Below, one piece after another: positions 47,902 to 58,183 of a stretch of 64,000 nt of DNA (position 1 is the first letter of the stretch; each line of letters begins with the position of its first letter). Source of the DNA: Gordoniibacillus kamchatkensis (GTDB lineage: Bacteria; Bacillota; Bacilli; Paenibacillales; NBRC-103111); NCBI RefSeq assembly GCF_000829455.1, contig NZ_JXAK01000024.1, positions 33,115-97,114 on the forward strand. The letters are read 5' to 3'. The position numbers and the translations under genes were made by a program. A model generated the notes under the pieces. It made no database searches. It was not told where the DNA came from and saw nothing but the letters and a program-made list of their open reading frames with translations.

Positions 47902-50324
47902 ATGAGAAATGACGTGGAGCAGCAACTTGCCCGGGCTTTGAATGAAATAGAAGCTCTTAAAGATGAGAATCGTTTGCTGAAGCTCCAATTATCAAAATAT
48001 ATAGATCTTGAAGATTCGACGTCTCTGGTACCCTCTCTTTCCCAAATCGCGAACGAGAAAGAACAAGCGCCGGTAGGCCAAGTGCATCTAAAATCTAGTT
48101 CAGAAGAAAAAATAGCTTTATTCCGTTCTCTCTTCCGTGGGAGAGAGGATGTTTATCCAGTGCGATGGATGAACAAAGCCGGAAAATCAGGGTACTCTCC
48201 CGCTTGTCAGAATGAATGGACGTATGTTTGCAAAAAGCCGCAAATCAAATGCTCGGAATGTACCCATCAAGCATTTGAACCAGTGACAGATGAAATTATC
48301 GCCCGACATCTCGATGGCAAGACGAATCGCACTATCGGCGTCTACCCAATGCTTGAAAATGAAACCTGTTGGTTTCTCGCCATGGATTTCGATAAGAAGA
48401 ATTGGCAGCAAGATGCCGCCGCGGTACTGGCAACTTGTAAGGAATGGAAAATTCCTGCTGCACTTGAACGTTCCCGATCGGGGAACGGCGGGCATATTTG
48501 GTTCTTTTTTGACCAACCCTTAGATGCGGCTATCGCAAGGAAGCTGGGGTGTGCCATTCTAACAAAGACCATGGAGCATCGGTACCAGATTTCATTAGAC
48601 TCGTATGATCGATTGTTTCCGAACCAAGATACTCTCCCTAAGGGCGGTTTTGGGAATTTGATTGCACTTCCTCTGCAGGGAATTCCGCGTCGCGAAGGAA
48701 ATAGCGTTTTCGTAGATGTGTCTTTTCGTCCCTATGTTGATCAATGGAGCTATCTTTCGGGATTGGAAAAGCTTTCAATAGACCGGGTTCAGAGCTTAAT
48801 TTATGAATTAACGAAAGGAGGCTCTTTGCTTAGTGTCGGTTCTTGGAATGATGCAGAAGAAGATGAGCGGCCTTGGATCAAAACCGGATCTGGACATTCC
48901 TCGGTTATATCAGGCGCATTGCCATCTAAAGTTAACGTCGTTTATTCCAATATGATTTATATCGATAAAAGAGATTTGCCGCCGGCCTTCCTCCATCGTC
49001 TTCAAAGTTTGGCTACCTTTCAAAATCCGGATTTTTATAAGACACAAGCAATGCGGCTTCCCACTTATGGCAAGCCAAGGGTTATCGGTTGCTTCGAGGA
49101 TTATCCTAAATACATTGCCTTACCTAGAGGCTGTTTTGAGATGATGATGGATTTGATGAGTTCTTATCAAATTGAAGCTATTATTTCGGATGAACGCAAT
49201 TCCGGAAATGGAATTGAGGCTGCATTTAACGGAGCTCTTTCTATGTTGCAAGATGGTGCAGCCAGGTCCATGTTAGCCCATAATACTGGAATTTTATCGG
49301 CAACAACGGCCTTTGGAAAAACGGTGGTAGCCGCTTCCATCATTGCTTCCAGAAAGGTAAACACTTTGGTACTGGTTCATCGAAGGGAACTAATGGATCA
49401 ATGGAGGGAGCGGCTCAGCACATTTTTGAACCTCGAGAAGAAGAATATCGGCATCATTGGCGGCGGAAAGGAAAAGCGAAGCGAGATCGTGGATATTGCG
49501 ATTATACAAAGTTTAAATCAAAAGGGCATCGTCAAGGAATACGTCGAAGAGTACGGTCAAATTATCGTGGATGAATGCCACCATGTTTCGGCGTTTAGCT
49601 TCGAACAAGTGCTGAAAAAAGCGAAGGCCAAATATGTCTTAGGGTTGACCGCAACTCCCACGCGGCAAGATGGACATCAACCGATTGTCTTGATGCAATG
49701 CGGTCCGATTCGAATTAAAATCGAGCTAAGTCGCAAGCGCAGGCTCGGGGAATTGAACATAAAGTCGTTCCGCGTTACACGAATTTCCGTCTTCCGGCAA
49801 ATGTGAGCTCACTCGGTATTCAAGATATTTATCAATACTTAGTGCAAGACGAGGAACGGAACAATATGATTTTTGATGATTTGCTTAAAGCATTAGACCA
49901 GGGACGTTCGCCTATCTTGCTAACCGAACGGACTGCGCATGTCGAGTATTTTGAGAATCGATTAAAGCATTTTGCCAAGAACGTGATCGTTCTGCGTGGG
50001 GGGATGGGAAAAAAGCAGCGTGAAGCGTTGCGGGAGCAGATCGCTGGTATCCCCGATTCAGAGGAGCGGGTATTTATAGCGACAGGCAAATTAATCGGTG
50101 AGGGCTTTGACGATGCGCGGCTGGATACATTGTTTTTGGTACACCCCATCTCTTGGAAAGGGACGCTCCAACAATATGCAGGCCGGCTCCATCGTGTTCA
50201 TCATAGCAAACAAAACGTTCAGATTTATGACTATGTGGATTTGCAAGTGCCCATGCTGATGAACATGTATAAGAAAAGGGTAAGGGGCTATCAAGCGATG
50301 GGGTATCACGGAATGAATTTATAA
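47902..50324 (+). pseudogene. TOTE-type primase-helicase, frameshifted
   Basis: The first frame (635 codons) has an N-terminal coiled coil (EIEALKDENRLLKLQL), a TOTE-conflict-type archaeo-eukaryotic primase domain (WFLAMDFDKKNW with the metal-binding DxD, about 158; GGHIWFFF, about 195) and an SF2 helicase with ATTAFGKTVVA (Walker A variant), IIVDECHH (DEAH-type box, about 555) and GLTATPTR. At an AAAA run near 49715 one base is missing; the other frame reads KSQAQARGIEHKVVPRYTNF and goes on to the second helicase lobe (ILLTERTAHVEYF, QYAGRLHR). Repaired length is about 807 residues. TOTE primase-helicases occur in conflict systems. ATG 47902 follows CCGGAGG. Confidence 0.85.
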
Positions 50325-50427
50325 TAATTGGATGGAGAATTATTACGGTGTAGATTTCGGGAGTAATTGATTAGACGTATTTGCCTTTGTGGTATAATGG
50401 TAACAGTGATCGAAGGGAGGGTTATCC

Positions 50428-50706
50428 ATGAGCGTAAATCGTGAAGAGTTGAAACGATTGATTGATCACATCCCTGAACAAGATGCGGCCCAAGTTCTTG
50501 ACTTTATTGGTTACTTAAACATGAAGCGGGAACGCGAAGCTGCTCAGCAATTGGATATAGAGGCGCTCTCTGAAGATGCAGATCTCATTCGTCAGGTTCA
50601 AAGAAGCCGCGAAGATCGGTTAGCTGGACGAGTGTATGGCGAACAAGAGGGGCTTGATTATCTCCGAGTTAAAGTGAAGGAATTTGAGCGTGGACAAAGT
50701 TTATAA
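50428..50706 (+). CDS. Antitoxin of a RelE/ParE-type pair
   Basis: A 92-residue acidic protein starting at ATG 50428 behind AAGGGAGGG. The N-terminus (LKRLIDHIPEQDAAQVLDFI) resembles DUF2281-type antitoxins, and the C-terminal tail is charged (YLRVKVKEFERGQ). A TATAAT at about 50392 suggests its own promoter. It overlaps the toxin gene by 17 bases. Confidence 0.65.
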   Translation: MSVNREELKRLIDHIPEQDAAQVLDFIGYLNMKREREAAQQLDIEALSEDADLIRQVQRSREDRLAGRVYGEQEGLDYLRVKVKEFERGQSL

Positions 50707-50977
50707 AGTATTTTGGTCGCAAACCGCTCTTGATGAACTTGCCGGCATATTGGCTTATCCTCCGGAAGTGAAGGAACGAATTTATTCTGACTCTTTCACG
50801 CGACTCGCTTATACAATCCTTACTGCCAAACAGATACCCACTGGCAAATTGAAGGGTTACTGGACAAGGCTGGGTCTGTACCAAGTCATTCTTGTGTTTG
50901 AAGTGGATGAGAAGGAGCTAGTTATCTGGGTAGATGGAATCAAACATAAGCGTGAAGATGTCTATTGGAAGAAGTAA
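50690..50977 (+). CDS. RelE/ParE-like toxin
   Basis: A 95-residue protein starting at GTG 50690 (TTG 50684 is an alternative; GTGAAGGA is the ribosome binding site). The fold pattern KVFWSQTALDELAGIL, GKLKGYWTRLGLYQVILVFEV and VIWVDGIKHKREDVYW is typical of the RelE/ParE superfamily, with a C-terminal aromatic/basic tail. RelE cleaves mRNA at the ribosome; ParE inhibits gyrase. The two cannot be separated here. Confidence 0.75.
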   Translation: MDKVYKVFWSQTALDELAGILAYPPEVKERIYSDSFTRLAYTILTAKQIPTGKLKGYWTRLGLYQVILVFEVDEKELVIWVDGIKHKREDVYWKK

Positions 50978-50989
50978 AATATAAGCAAT

Positions 50990-51023
50990 TGAACCTCCCC
51001 AATTCAATTGGTGGAGGCTTTTG
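50990..51023 (+). terminator. Terminator after toxin-antitoxin pair 2
   Basis: CCTCC with GGAGG and CCAATT with AATTGG pair in a compact hairpin, followed by CTTTTG. The stem may be used in both directions. Confidence 0.5.
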
Positions 51024-51314
51024 CACATGGAATGCCGATTCGCAAAGTATAGAATATGTAGGATCGACCTGTTCGCATTAAGACTACTTATTTTTGGAGC
51101 TAAATTGGGGATAATCTGATGAAAAACCTCAACACCAAGTGCCCAAAACCACCTAATTAGAACAAAATGCGAACGCGAAAAACCCAGGCATATCAAGGGT
51201 TTTCGGCCACTTTAACAGATTCCAGCAGACCCGAATCCGAATCCGCATACGGTGCATGTGGAGTCGGTGGCATTACTGGTCCGGCACTAATTGTAAAAAG
51301 CAATTTGAGTCAAC

Positions 51315-51354
51315 TCAAAGCCTAAATAGTCGTATCAAAGCCTAAAAAGTCGTA
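51315..51354 (+). repeat. Two tandem 20-nt direct repeats
   Basis: TCAAAGCCTAAATAGTCGTA is followed immediately by a second copy with one difference (A for T at position 13). The function is unknown; it may be a scar. Confidence 0.7.
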
Positions 51355-51360
51355 TTGCCA

Positions 51361-51407
51361 AGCCGAGCGAAACTCAGGTATCCACTCCTGTTTTTCCTCG
51401 GCTTTTT
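51361..51407 (+). terminator. Orphan terminator hairpin in the 51-52 kb non-coding stretch
   Basis: AGCCGAG pairs with CTCGGCT around an inner CAGG/CCTG hairpin, followed by five Ts. No intact gene lies directly upstream, so it is probably left over from a lost gene. The region 51408-51936 holds nothing I can support. Confidence 0.6.
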
Positions 51408-51936
51408 GTTTTGAAAAGACAGGGGAAAGGCTTAGGAGGGCTTTCGAGGGCCACCAATCCCGTTCCGCTGCGATAGGGAAAATGCAGGCGGGGCAAGGGG
51501 GAGGAAGCATCCTTCCAGTTGATCACCAATTTCTTCTCTGATTTTCACTCTGTAATTGCCGCGAACAAATCTTGTCCCTGTCTCCAATTTGATTCCTATC
51601 GCCGCACGACTTTAATTGTTTTTTTGGCGGGCCTTCCCCCTTGGTTTTACCTCGATTTTACCAGTTCCCTAACACGACTATAATTGCAATGGAAAATTTT
51701 GGTAAGAGAGCGAAAGGGAGCGGGAAGCCTTGTGGCTGTTGGAGAAAAAGGGGATTGGGAAAAGTGACATGGGCGAGATGACTATTTAGGATTTGGACAA
51801 TTAAATGAGATGCGGCAGTATTGCTCAATCGACAGAAGTTCTCCTAGACAAAAACCCGCTTTTTGAGTTGTCTTTGAAAATGTTCAATTGGTAAAAGCTG
51901 ACTGCGGTTAACTGCTTAGCTACTTTCGTATTGTAA

Positions 51937-52038
51937 CGCTCAGCTTTGGGGGAGATAGCCGTCCACCAACCGGTCGCCGGATCGTTCAGCCGCTACGCGC
52001 GGGAGTATATCAAACCTGTGTATGGCTATTTGACGGGC
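51937..52038 (+). pseudogene. Amino acid permease fragment
   Basis: The frame reads SALGEIAVHQPVAGSFSRYA then REYIKPVYGYLTG, an excellent match to the conserved loop and helix of GabP/AroP-type permeases (RALGEMAVH.PVAGSFS.YA). It has no start, and similarity ends abruptly at about 52038. The fragment is a remnant of a deleted permease gene. Confidence 0.65.
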
Positions 52039-52083
52039 AACATGCACATAACAACATGGGCAAGTGAAAGATAAGATGACAGC

Positions 52084-53155
52084 TTAATTGGAGATCAGTT
52101 TGTTCGTCTTTAAGTCAATATAAAGCGCCACTTTCTGATCCATGTTTTTTAAATCGATATCTCCGATCTCGGCGATGCGGGCAAGACGGTAATTCATTGT
52201 ATTCGTATGAATATGAAGTGCGGCGGCAGCGTCCTTGGCGTTACTGTCGCTGTTTAGAAATACTTCCAGCGTCTCGACCAAATTCGTATGATGACCTCTG
52301 TCGTACTCGCTTAAGCGCTGCAAATGCGGGTTTACCATCCGGTGGGTTTGCTTGTATTCGTAAATGGGAGGGAGAAAGCGGTAAAATCCCAGATCTTCAT
52401 AGTGATCAACGCCTGCTTGAGCCGGAAAAACCTTCTTCTGTCGAAGTAAGGTTAACGCCTCGCGATAGCTTGTTTCCACCCGGCTGTAATCCTCTAACAA
52501 GGATCCGCAAGCCCCTGTGACGGATGAGACCCGCAAACGGTTGTTCATCTGTTTGGTGAAGCTGCCAATGAAGGCAGCCCCATGTTCTTTCCAGGAGGCG
52601 AATGCCGCCGGGGAAGCAAGCAGGATGAAATAGCGGTGATCCACGGCATGACATACCACCGAAATGCGCTGCGTGTCTGACATGGAGTAGCGAATGTGCT
52701 GAAGCTGCCGATCATCGATCGGTTCAGGGAATTCGAACACCATGACATAAAAAGCGGGAGGCAGCGAGAGATGAATTTACTCGGCTTTTTCCTTGATAGC
52801 ATCCGAACTGGTCAAATGACCGAATAACAGCTGCCAGAAAAATTCGCGAAAACCTTCTTCTTGTTTGCGTTTGCGATTTTGAATTTGAAGCAGCTTTTGC
52901 TTTGCGATTTGCTCGGCTTTCTTCAGAAGCTCCAGACCGGTCGAATCCAAGCGGTTGTTGATCTCAATAGCCCAAATATATCCAAGAACCTCACCGTCTT
53001 TGCGGATCGATATCGCTACGCGATCGTTGAGGCCGATTTCGGTAATCGAGAAGATATGCAGCGGTTCGTCCGATTTCATCAGCTGTGGGATAATCCCTTG
53101 CCACCACAAGCTCTGCACTACTTTCTCCGGGACGCGTCGACAGACCGTCGCCTTG
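52084..53155 (-). pseudogene. PucR/CdaR-family regulator, in-frame stop and truncated N-terminus
   Basis: The C-terminal half (219 codons) ends in a PucR-type helix-turn-helix (AAAALHIHTNTMNYRLARI) after a GGDEF-like region. Upstream in the same frame, a GAF-like part (FSITEIGLNDRVAISIRKDG) stops at EKAE, followed by TAA, and then IHLSLPPAFYVMVFEFPE resumes in the same frame. The stop is therefore a single-codon nonsense change, not a frameshift. At about 53155 the N-terminus is lost at a junction with a potB-like remnant on the other strand. Such regulators usually control purine, amino acid or polyamine genes, which fits the neighbouring transporter fragments. Confidence 0.75.
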
Positions 53156-53287
53156 TTTAATTGGCCATTGGGAGCTGCGCTATCCTTGCTGCTTCTTGTT
53201 ATTTCAACGGTAATTGTAAGTTTTTATCAGAAAATATCCAAGCAACAGGGAAAGGAGCTTTGCCGTAAATGCGTTCTTCAAAAATGA
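53154..53287 (+). pseudogene. C-terminal remnant of a PotB-like permease
   Basis: The frame reads FNWPLGAALSLLLLVISTVI then VSFYQKISKQ, which matches the last transmembrane helix of polyamine ABC permeases (NWPLGAALS). Everything upstream is missing, replaced by the PucR regulator sequence in opposite orientation. Confidence 0.7.
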
Positions 53288-53595
53288 TTACCGCCATCGG
53301 ATGGGCCATTCTTCTATTTATTGTCGCCCCCGTACTGATCGTTATTCCGATATCCTTGACGGACATCGGTTTTATGGACTTCCCGAAGCACGGCTTATCT
53401 CTTCAGTGGTATGAAAAGCTGCTGCGCCGTGCCGAATGGTCGGAATCGCTCTGGTTAAGCCTACGGTTGGGATTGACCGTCTCGTTGCTCTCAACTTCAC
53501 TCGGTACGCTCATCGCGCTAGCTTTATTTCGCCGCCGGCATATGTTCAGCGATGCATTAAGCGTCTTTTTTCTTCTGCCCATTGACCAATTATGA
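53269..53595 (+). pseudogene. N-terminal remnant of a PotC-like permease
   Basis: A 108-residue remnant with the first helices (MITAIGWAILLFIVAPVLIV, LSLRLGLTVSLLSTSLGTLI) of the PotC/spermidine-type permease family. It is cut after FFLLP, where the family continues with the central permease loop; a stop follows. It overlaps the potB remnant by 19 bases, as in pot operons. The interval 53596-53829 holds no gene I can support. Confidence 0.7.
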
Positions 53596-53829
53596 GTAAT
53601 TTACGCTTCATTCAGATGGGGGGGGGCCTCGGCACCTCTATTGTTATTTCTACTGGAATCTTCATCTGCTTCGATGTTGAGTATCGACCATCTAACGGTT
53701 TAATTACGAGAGGCCTTTCCCAATCGTGCACTCGTTCTTGCTTAAGATCATGCTTGAAGGGGATGTAAGAACGAGATATACTTTTCAAAAGATTATTTAT
53801 CTGCGCATCGAAATGGATGGAGATGCTTT

Positions 53830-55602
53830 TTGAAATCGGTCAGTCTACGTACGAAACTAATTTTCTCATCGTTAATTTTGATCTTGATACCCATCTTTAG
53901 CGTCGGTATTTATACTTACAGCTCCTTTGAAAGCGTTCTCAGCAAACAAACCCTTGCTACTGCTCTGGACCGCCTTCACCAAGTCAACATCAATATCGAA
54001 CGGGAAATGCGGGCGATGATGAATGCATCCAGCTCCGTCGTTTTGGATGACCGCATTCGCGATGTGCTCGATCATCCTCCGAGTACGGATCGGCAAACTA
54101 TTGACAGCGTGGATCAAATCGACAGAAAGGTTTTGGAGATTTCCACGGCGATCATCACTGATCCGGTATACATTACAATAATGGACAATTATGGAAATAT
54201 GTATACAAATTGGTCTCAACAGGTCGGAGCCTATGAACGAATCCGCGGCTCGGATTTTTACAAAAAAGCGTTGCAGCAAAACGGCTATATGACTTGGACC
54301 TTAAACCATCCTAACTATATCAGTACGGAGCTCGAAAATATGGTAACCCTCGCGATGGCGATCAAAGGGAAATCGGCCTCGCAAAACATCGGCATGTTAA
54401 TCATCAGTGAACCGGTAAGTCATTATGCAGACATATTACAGGTTAAAAACTTGCCTTACCGGAATATCGGGTTCATGATGGACGCGAACGGCCACATACT
54501 CGCGGAAGATCCTCAATGGGTAAATAGCGCATACCCCGCTTTTTTGCCGGATTTACAGCTAAAGCACAGCTCCTTCACGGCTGAAATCAACGGGGAAAAG
54601 GTGGATGTCGTCAACGATTTTATTCCCCTGTCGGATTGGTTTGTCGTCCAGGTGGTTCATCATAAAGATGTATTCAACCAAATTCAACAAATTCGCAATA
54701 TTGCCATTAGCACGCTTTTACTAAGCGTTGCGATATTTATCACCATCCTGATTCTGCTCTCCAATATGTTTACGTCATCCATCAGAAAGCTACAAAGCAT
54801 GATGAAACAAGTAGAGAGCGGCAATCTGGATGTCTCGGTGGATATCCGCTCCCTCGATGAGGTCGGGTGGCTCAGCAAAAACTTCAATCGGATGGTCAAA
54901 CGGCTCAGACATTACATCGAGAGGGAAATCGAACTGGAGCGGGTCAAGGAAAATGCTAAATTGGAGGCGCTTCAGGCACAGATTAATCCTCATTTTTTGC
55001 ACAATACCATAAATACCATTAAGTGGATGTCCATCATGGCCGGCACGAAAAACATTACCGAGATGCTGCTGTCATTAGGGCATCTGCTTAATATGAGTAT
55101 CCATAGGGGGCAAGAGGAAATTACGGTTCGCGAGGAAATAGACAACGTCCGTTATTTCCTGACGATACAGAAATATCGTTTCGGGGATACCATTCAAGTG
55201 GTGGAGGATATCGATCCGGAAACGATGGATGCTTTTGTACCGAAGCTGTCGATTCAGCCCTTGGTGGAAAATGTATACCAGCACGGCCTCTTCATTGAAG
55301 GGGGAAAGTTGATCATCCGCACGCGCAAAATAGAGGATGAAGTCGTTCTTGAGGTGATCGACAATGGAACCGGGTTGACCTCCGAGCGGAGAAAAGAATT
55401 AGAGGAGCATTTGTCGGGGGAAGGCCGTAAAGGGGAATTTTCCGGAATCGGGCTAAAAAACGTGCACAACCGTATTCAAATTATGTACGGATCTTCGTAC
55501 GGATTGCGAATCGGACAAGGTGAGGGTGACTTGAACATGTGCTTTTCCATACATTTTCCATACCGGAGGGATCAGCATGAACTTGCGTCTGGTCGTCGTT
55601 GA
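53830..55602 (+). CDS. YesM-type sensor histidine kinase
   Basis: A 590-residue protein: membrane helix 1 (about 10-30), an extracellular sensor domain of ~250 residues, helix 2 (about 290-312), a HAMP linker, and a LytS/YesM-like kinase with INPHFLHNTIN (phosphorylated His388), QPLVENVYQHG (N-box), DNGTGLT (G1) and GIGLKNVHNRI (G2). TTG 53830 is the start, behind GGAG. It overlaps the response regulator gene by 26 bases, as is usual for this pair. It likely senses an oligosaccharide or related ligand and acts on the downstream ABC transporter genes. Confidence 0.9.
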   Translation: MKSVSLRTKLIFSSLILILIPIFSVGIYTYSSFESVLSKQTLATALDRLHQVNINIEREMRAMMNASSSVVLDDRIRDVLDHPPSTDRQTIDSVDQIDRKVLEISTAIITDPVYITIMDNYGNMYTNWSQQVGAYERIRGSDFYKKALQQNGYMTWTLNHPNYISTELENMVTLAMAIKGKSASQNIGMLIISEPVSHYADILQVKNLPYRNIGFMMDANGHILAEDPQWVNSAYPAFLPDLQLKHSSFTAEINGEKVDVVNDFIPLSDWFVVQVVHHKDVFNQIQQIRNIAISTLLLSVAIFITILILLSNMFTSSIRKLQSMMKQVESGNLDVSVDIRSLDEVGWLSKNFNRMVKRLRHYIEREIELERVKENAKLEALQAQINPHFLHNTINTIKWMSIMAGTKNITEMLLSLGHLLNMSIHRGQEEITVREEIDNVRYFLTIQKYRFGDTIQVVEDIDPETMDAFVPKLSIQPLVENVYQHGLFIEGGKLIIRTRKIEDEVVLEVIDNGTGLTSERRKELEEHLSGEGRKGEFSGIGLKNVHNRIQIMYGSSYGLRIGQGEGDLNMCFSIHFPYRRDQHELASGRR

Positions 55603-57121
55603 CGATGAAGTTCTGGTTCGGAAAGGGATCGTTTCAAGTGTTGATTGGCAGCGATACGGTATCGAGGTTGCAGGGGAAGCCACGGACGGTAAAAGTGCTT
55701 TGGAATTAATAAGAAGAACGAAGCCGCACATTGTTCTAACGGACATCAGGATGCCGCACATGGACGGTTTAGATATGATCCGTCGCATCCGTGAAGAGTT
55801 GCCTGATACGAAAATATTCATTTTAAGCGTGTTGGATGATTTTCAAACGGTTCGTGAAGCGCTTCGGTTGGGCGTAATCGATTACATATCAAAGCTGTCC
55901 ATGACGCCCGAAGAGCTGTTGCAGGTTGTGCTGAGTGTGAAAGGGAAAATCACGGCGACGGAGGATGTCATTGCAACAGAGTATGCTGTGAATCGCGTAA
56001 ATCTAAAGCCAGGGAACGTATCCGAGCAGCTAACCGGGCATCCCTCCGAAATATGCTGTGATTGCATAGATGACGGAGCGCTTTATCGCATCGTAAAAAT
56101 AAAAGCGGAGGCTCGGATAACACCGGAAGGGCATTCGGTTACATGGCAAAAAGAAAGCGTGCTGGAAAGGTTGACCGGCGTTTTGGACGAATCTCAACGA
56201 CTGCACACTCATGTATGGTACGGGGAGGATAACTATTTTTGGATGTTGGTTGCAGATGGAGCGGACAATCTGATTGAAACCATATTGTCCTGGAGATTAA
56301 AGCTGGGACCGGAGCTGCTTATTACCGTTGGTATTAGCGGGTTGGCGCAAGGACGCTCCGACCTGGATCAGGCCACCCGCCAGGCACAGCAGGCGTTCGG
56401 CAGGAGCTTTTACAACGGTTGGGACAGAGCATATGCGTGGGATGAACACGGGGAATCCCGGGAGGATGGCATTATCGATATATCCAAGGAAGTAACGGAC
56501 GCTTATTTTACTGCTATGGATGCCGACTCTGTGGAAACGGCCGATCAAGTATTCCACCGGATGTTCCCTGCTCAAATTTCTAAACAATTGCCGCAGACGG
56601 TCGTTCGGGATGAAGTGTATCATTGGGTTTCCACCGTGAGCTTATATGTTAAAGAACGCGGCGGCAATCTGCATAGCGCATTGCAGGGAGTATCCCCCTT
56701 TGACGAACTAAGCCGGTTGGAAACTTATCCGGATATTCGGGAGTGGTGCCGCCGGCTGCATGATGTTCTGAAATCGATGCTGCCCGTACTCCGCAATGCC
56801 CATCGCAGAGAAATCACCAAGGCTATCGATTATGCCAAAATGAATTACATGCTGCCGATTCGTGTCAAAGAAATTGCCCGATGGGTCCATCTGAGCGAAA
56901 ACTACTTCAGCAATGTATTTACCAAAGAGACAGGCAAGACATTTAGCCATTTTTTGCAAGAAATCCGGGTGGAGCAAGCAAAGCGGCTGCTGAAGGAAGA
57001 GGAGATGGACTGGATTCAGATCGGTGAAAAGGTCGGCTTCGAGAACCCAAAATATTTTACAAAAGTATTTAAAAAGCTTACGGGCCTAACCCCTAAGCAA
57101 TTCAGCAGAACGAGGAACTGA
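55577..57121 (+). CDS. YesN-type response regulator with AraC helix-turn-helix
   Basis: A 514-residue protein. The receiver domain (1-120) has VVVDDE, the phosphorylated Asp56 in VLTDIRMPHMDG and Lys near SKLSM. A long middle region follows, and the C-terminal ~100 residues form an AraC-type DNA-binding domain (IRVKEIARWVHLSENYFSNVF, VGFENPKYFTKVFKK). It is cotranscribed with the kinase and stands directly before the ABC transporter, so it probably controls it. ATG 55577 follows CCGGAGGG. Confidence 0.9.
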   Translation: MNLRLVVVDDEVLVRKGIVSSVDWQRYGIEVAGEATDGKSALELIRRTKPHIVLTDIRMPHMDGLDMIRRIREELPDTKIFILSVLDDFQTVREALRLGVIDYISKLSMTPEELLQVVLSVKGKITATEDVIATEYAVNRVNLKPGNVSEQLTGHPSEICCDCIDDGALYRIVKIKAEARITPEGHSVTWQKESVLERLTGVLDESQRLHTHVWYGEDNYFWMLVADGADNLIETILSWRLKLGPELLITVGISGLAQGRSDLDQATRQAQQAFGRSFYNGWDRAYAWDEHGESREDGIIDISKEVTDAYFTAMDADSVETADQVFHRMFPAQISKQLPQTVVRDEVYHWVSTVSLYVKERGGNLHSALQGVSPFDELSRLETYPDIREWCRRLHDVLKSMLPVLRNAHRREITKAIDYAKMNYMLPIRVKEIARWVHLSENYFSNVFTKETGKTFSHFLQEIRVEQAKRLLKEEEMDWIQIGEKVGFENPKYFTKVFKKLTGLTPKQFSRTRN

Positions 57122-57201
57122 GTACGCTTTCAAAGAATTTGTGACCTTTTCGTAGAGGAGGAGACTGTTTGCGGTACCTCATCCGAAACATCTAATGATG
57201 G

Positions 57202-57234
57202 ATGCCCAATTCAAAGGAATGGGCATTTTTTTCT
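57202..57234 (+). terminator. Terminator between the two-component genes and the ABC transporter
   Basis: ATGCCC...ATTC pairs with GAAT...GGGCAT (one bulged A), followed by seven Ts. The transporter genes are thus probably transcribed from a regulated promoter in the 40 bases after it. Confidence 0.8.
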
Positions 57235-57274
57235 TTAGTGCGCTTCTTTACGATAGAGGATAGGAGGGGACGGA

Positions 57275-58165
57275 ATGAAATTAAAACATCAACAAGCGGA
57301 AACGCTTTCCGGATGGCTGTTTATTCTTCCAAGCGTTGTTGGCTTCAGCATTCTAACCATACTTCCCATTTTGTTTTCGATGGTTATCAGCTTTACGGAA
57401 TGGAACTTTCTTAAGGGGTTAAGCGGGTTCCGCTTTGTCGGTCTGGGTAATTTCCTCAAGATGTGGAGCGACCGATGGTTTACGGATAGTCTTAAAAATA
57501 ATGTGTTGTTTACGGCCGTAACCGTTCCTTTCACGATGGTTTTATCCCTCTTGACGGCAATTGGACTAAACCGGGGCGTTTTTTTCAAAAACCCGATTCG
57601 GCTTATGATTTTCATGCCCTATATCTCAAGTATCGTTGCGATCTCGATCGTATGGGGCGTTTTGTACAATCCGTCACAGGGGCCGATTAACGGTTTTTTG
57701 CATGGGATCGGCATAAGCGATCCTCCGAAGTGGCTGGCGAGCTCTACCTGGGCGCTCCCCTCGATCATCATCATGAGCATTTGGGCCAACATCGGTTACA
57801 ATATGATCATTTATTTGGCGGGACTGCAAAATATCCCGAAGGATTTGTATGAAGCGGCAAAAATCGATGGAGCGGGTCCGGCAGCATGCTTTTTCAACGT
57901 TACGCTGCCCATGCTGTCGCCGACCTCCTTCTTCGTGCTGATCACGAGTATCATTCATTCCTTTCAAGTGTTTGGTGCCGTGTTTATTATGACCCAGGGA
58001 GGTCCGGGCTCTTCCACAAGCGTTCTGACTTATTATATTTATCAAGTCGGATTCAGCTTTTATGACATGGGTTACGCATCGGCAATGGCATGGATTTTAT
58101 TCCTCATCATTTTGTCGGTTACCCTTTTACAATGGCAGGGACAGAAAAAATGGGTGAACTATTAG
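57275..58165 (+). CDS. CUT1-type sugar ABC transporter permease 1
   Basis: A 296-residue protein with six predicted helices (SGWLFILPSVVGFSILTILP is the first) and the EAA loop EAAKIDGAGPAACFF (about 193) that docks the ATPase. It resembles UgpA/MalF-family permeases such as those of the YesP/LplB type. ATG 57275 follows GGAGGGG. The second permease starts 18 bases after its stop. No ATPase gene is present, as is usual when a shared MsmX-type ATPase is used. Confidence 0.88.
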   Translation: MKLKHQQAETLSGWLFILPSVVGFSILTILPILFSMVISFTEWNFLKGLSGFRFVGLGNFLKMWSDRWFTDSLKNNVLFTAVTVPFTMVLSLLTAIGLNRGVFFKNPIRLMIFMPYISSIVAISIVWGVLYNPSQGPINGFLHGIGISDPPKWLASSTWALPSIIIMSIWANIGYNMIIYLAGLQNIPKDLYEAAKIDGAGPAACFFNVTLPMLSPTSFFVLITSIIHSFQVFGAVFIMTQGGPGSSTSVLTYYIYQVGFSFYDMGYASAMAWILFLIILSVTLLQWQGQKKWVNY

Positions 58166-58183
58166 AGGGAGGGGGGAGCGGCA

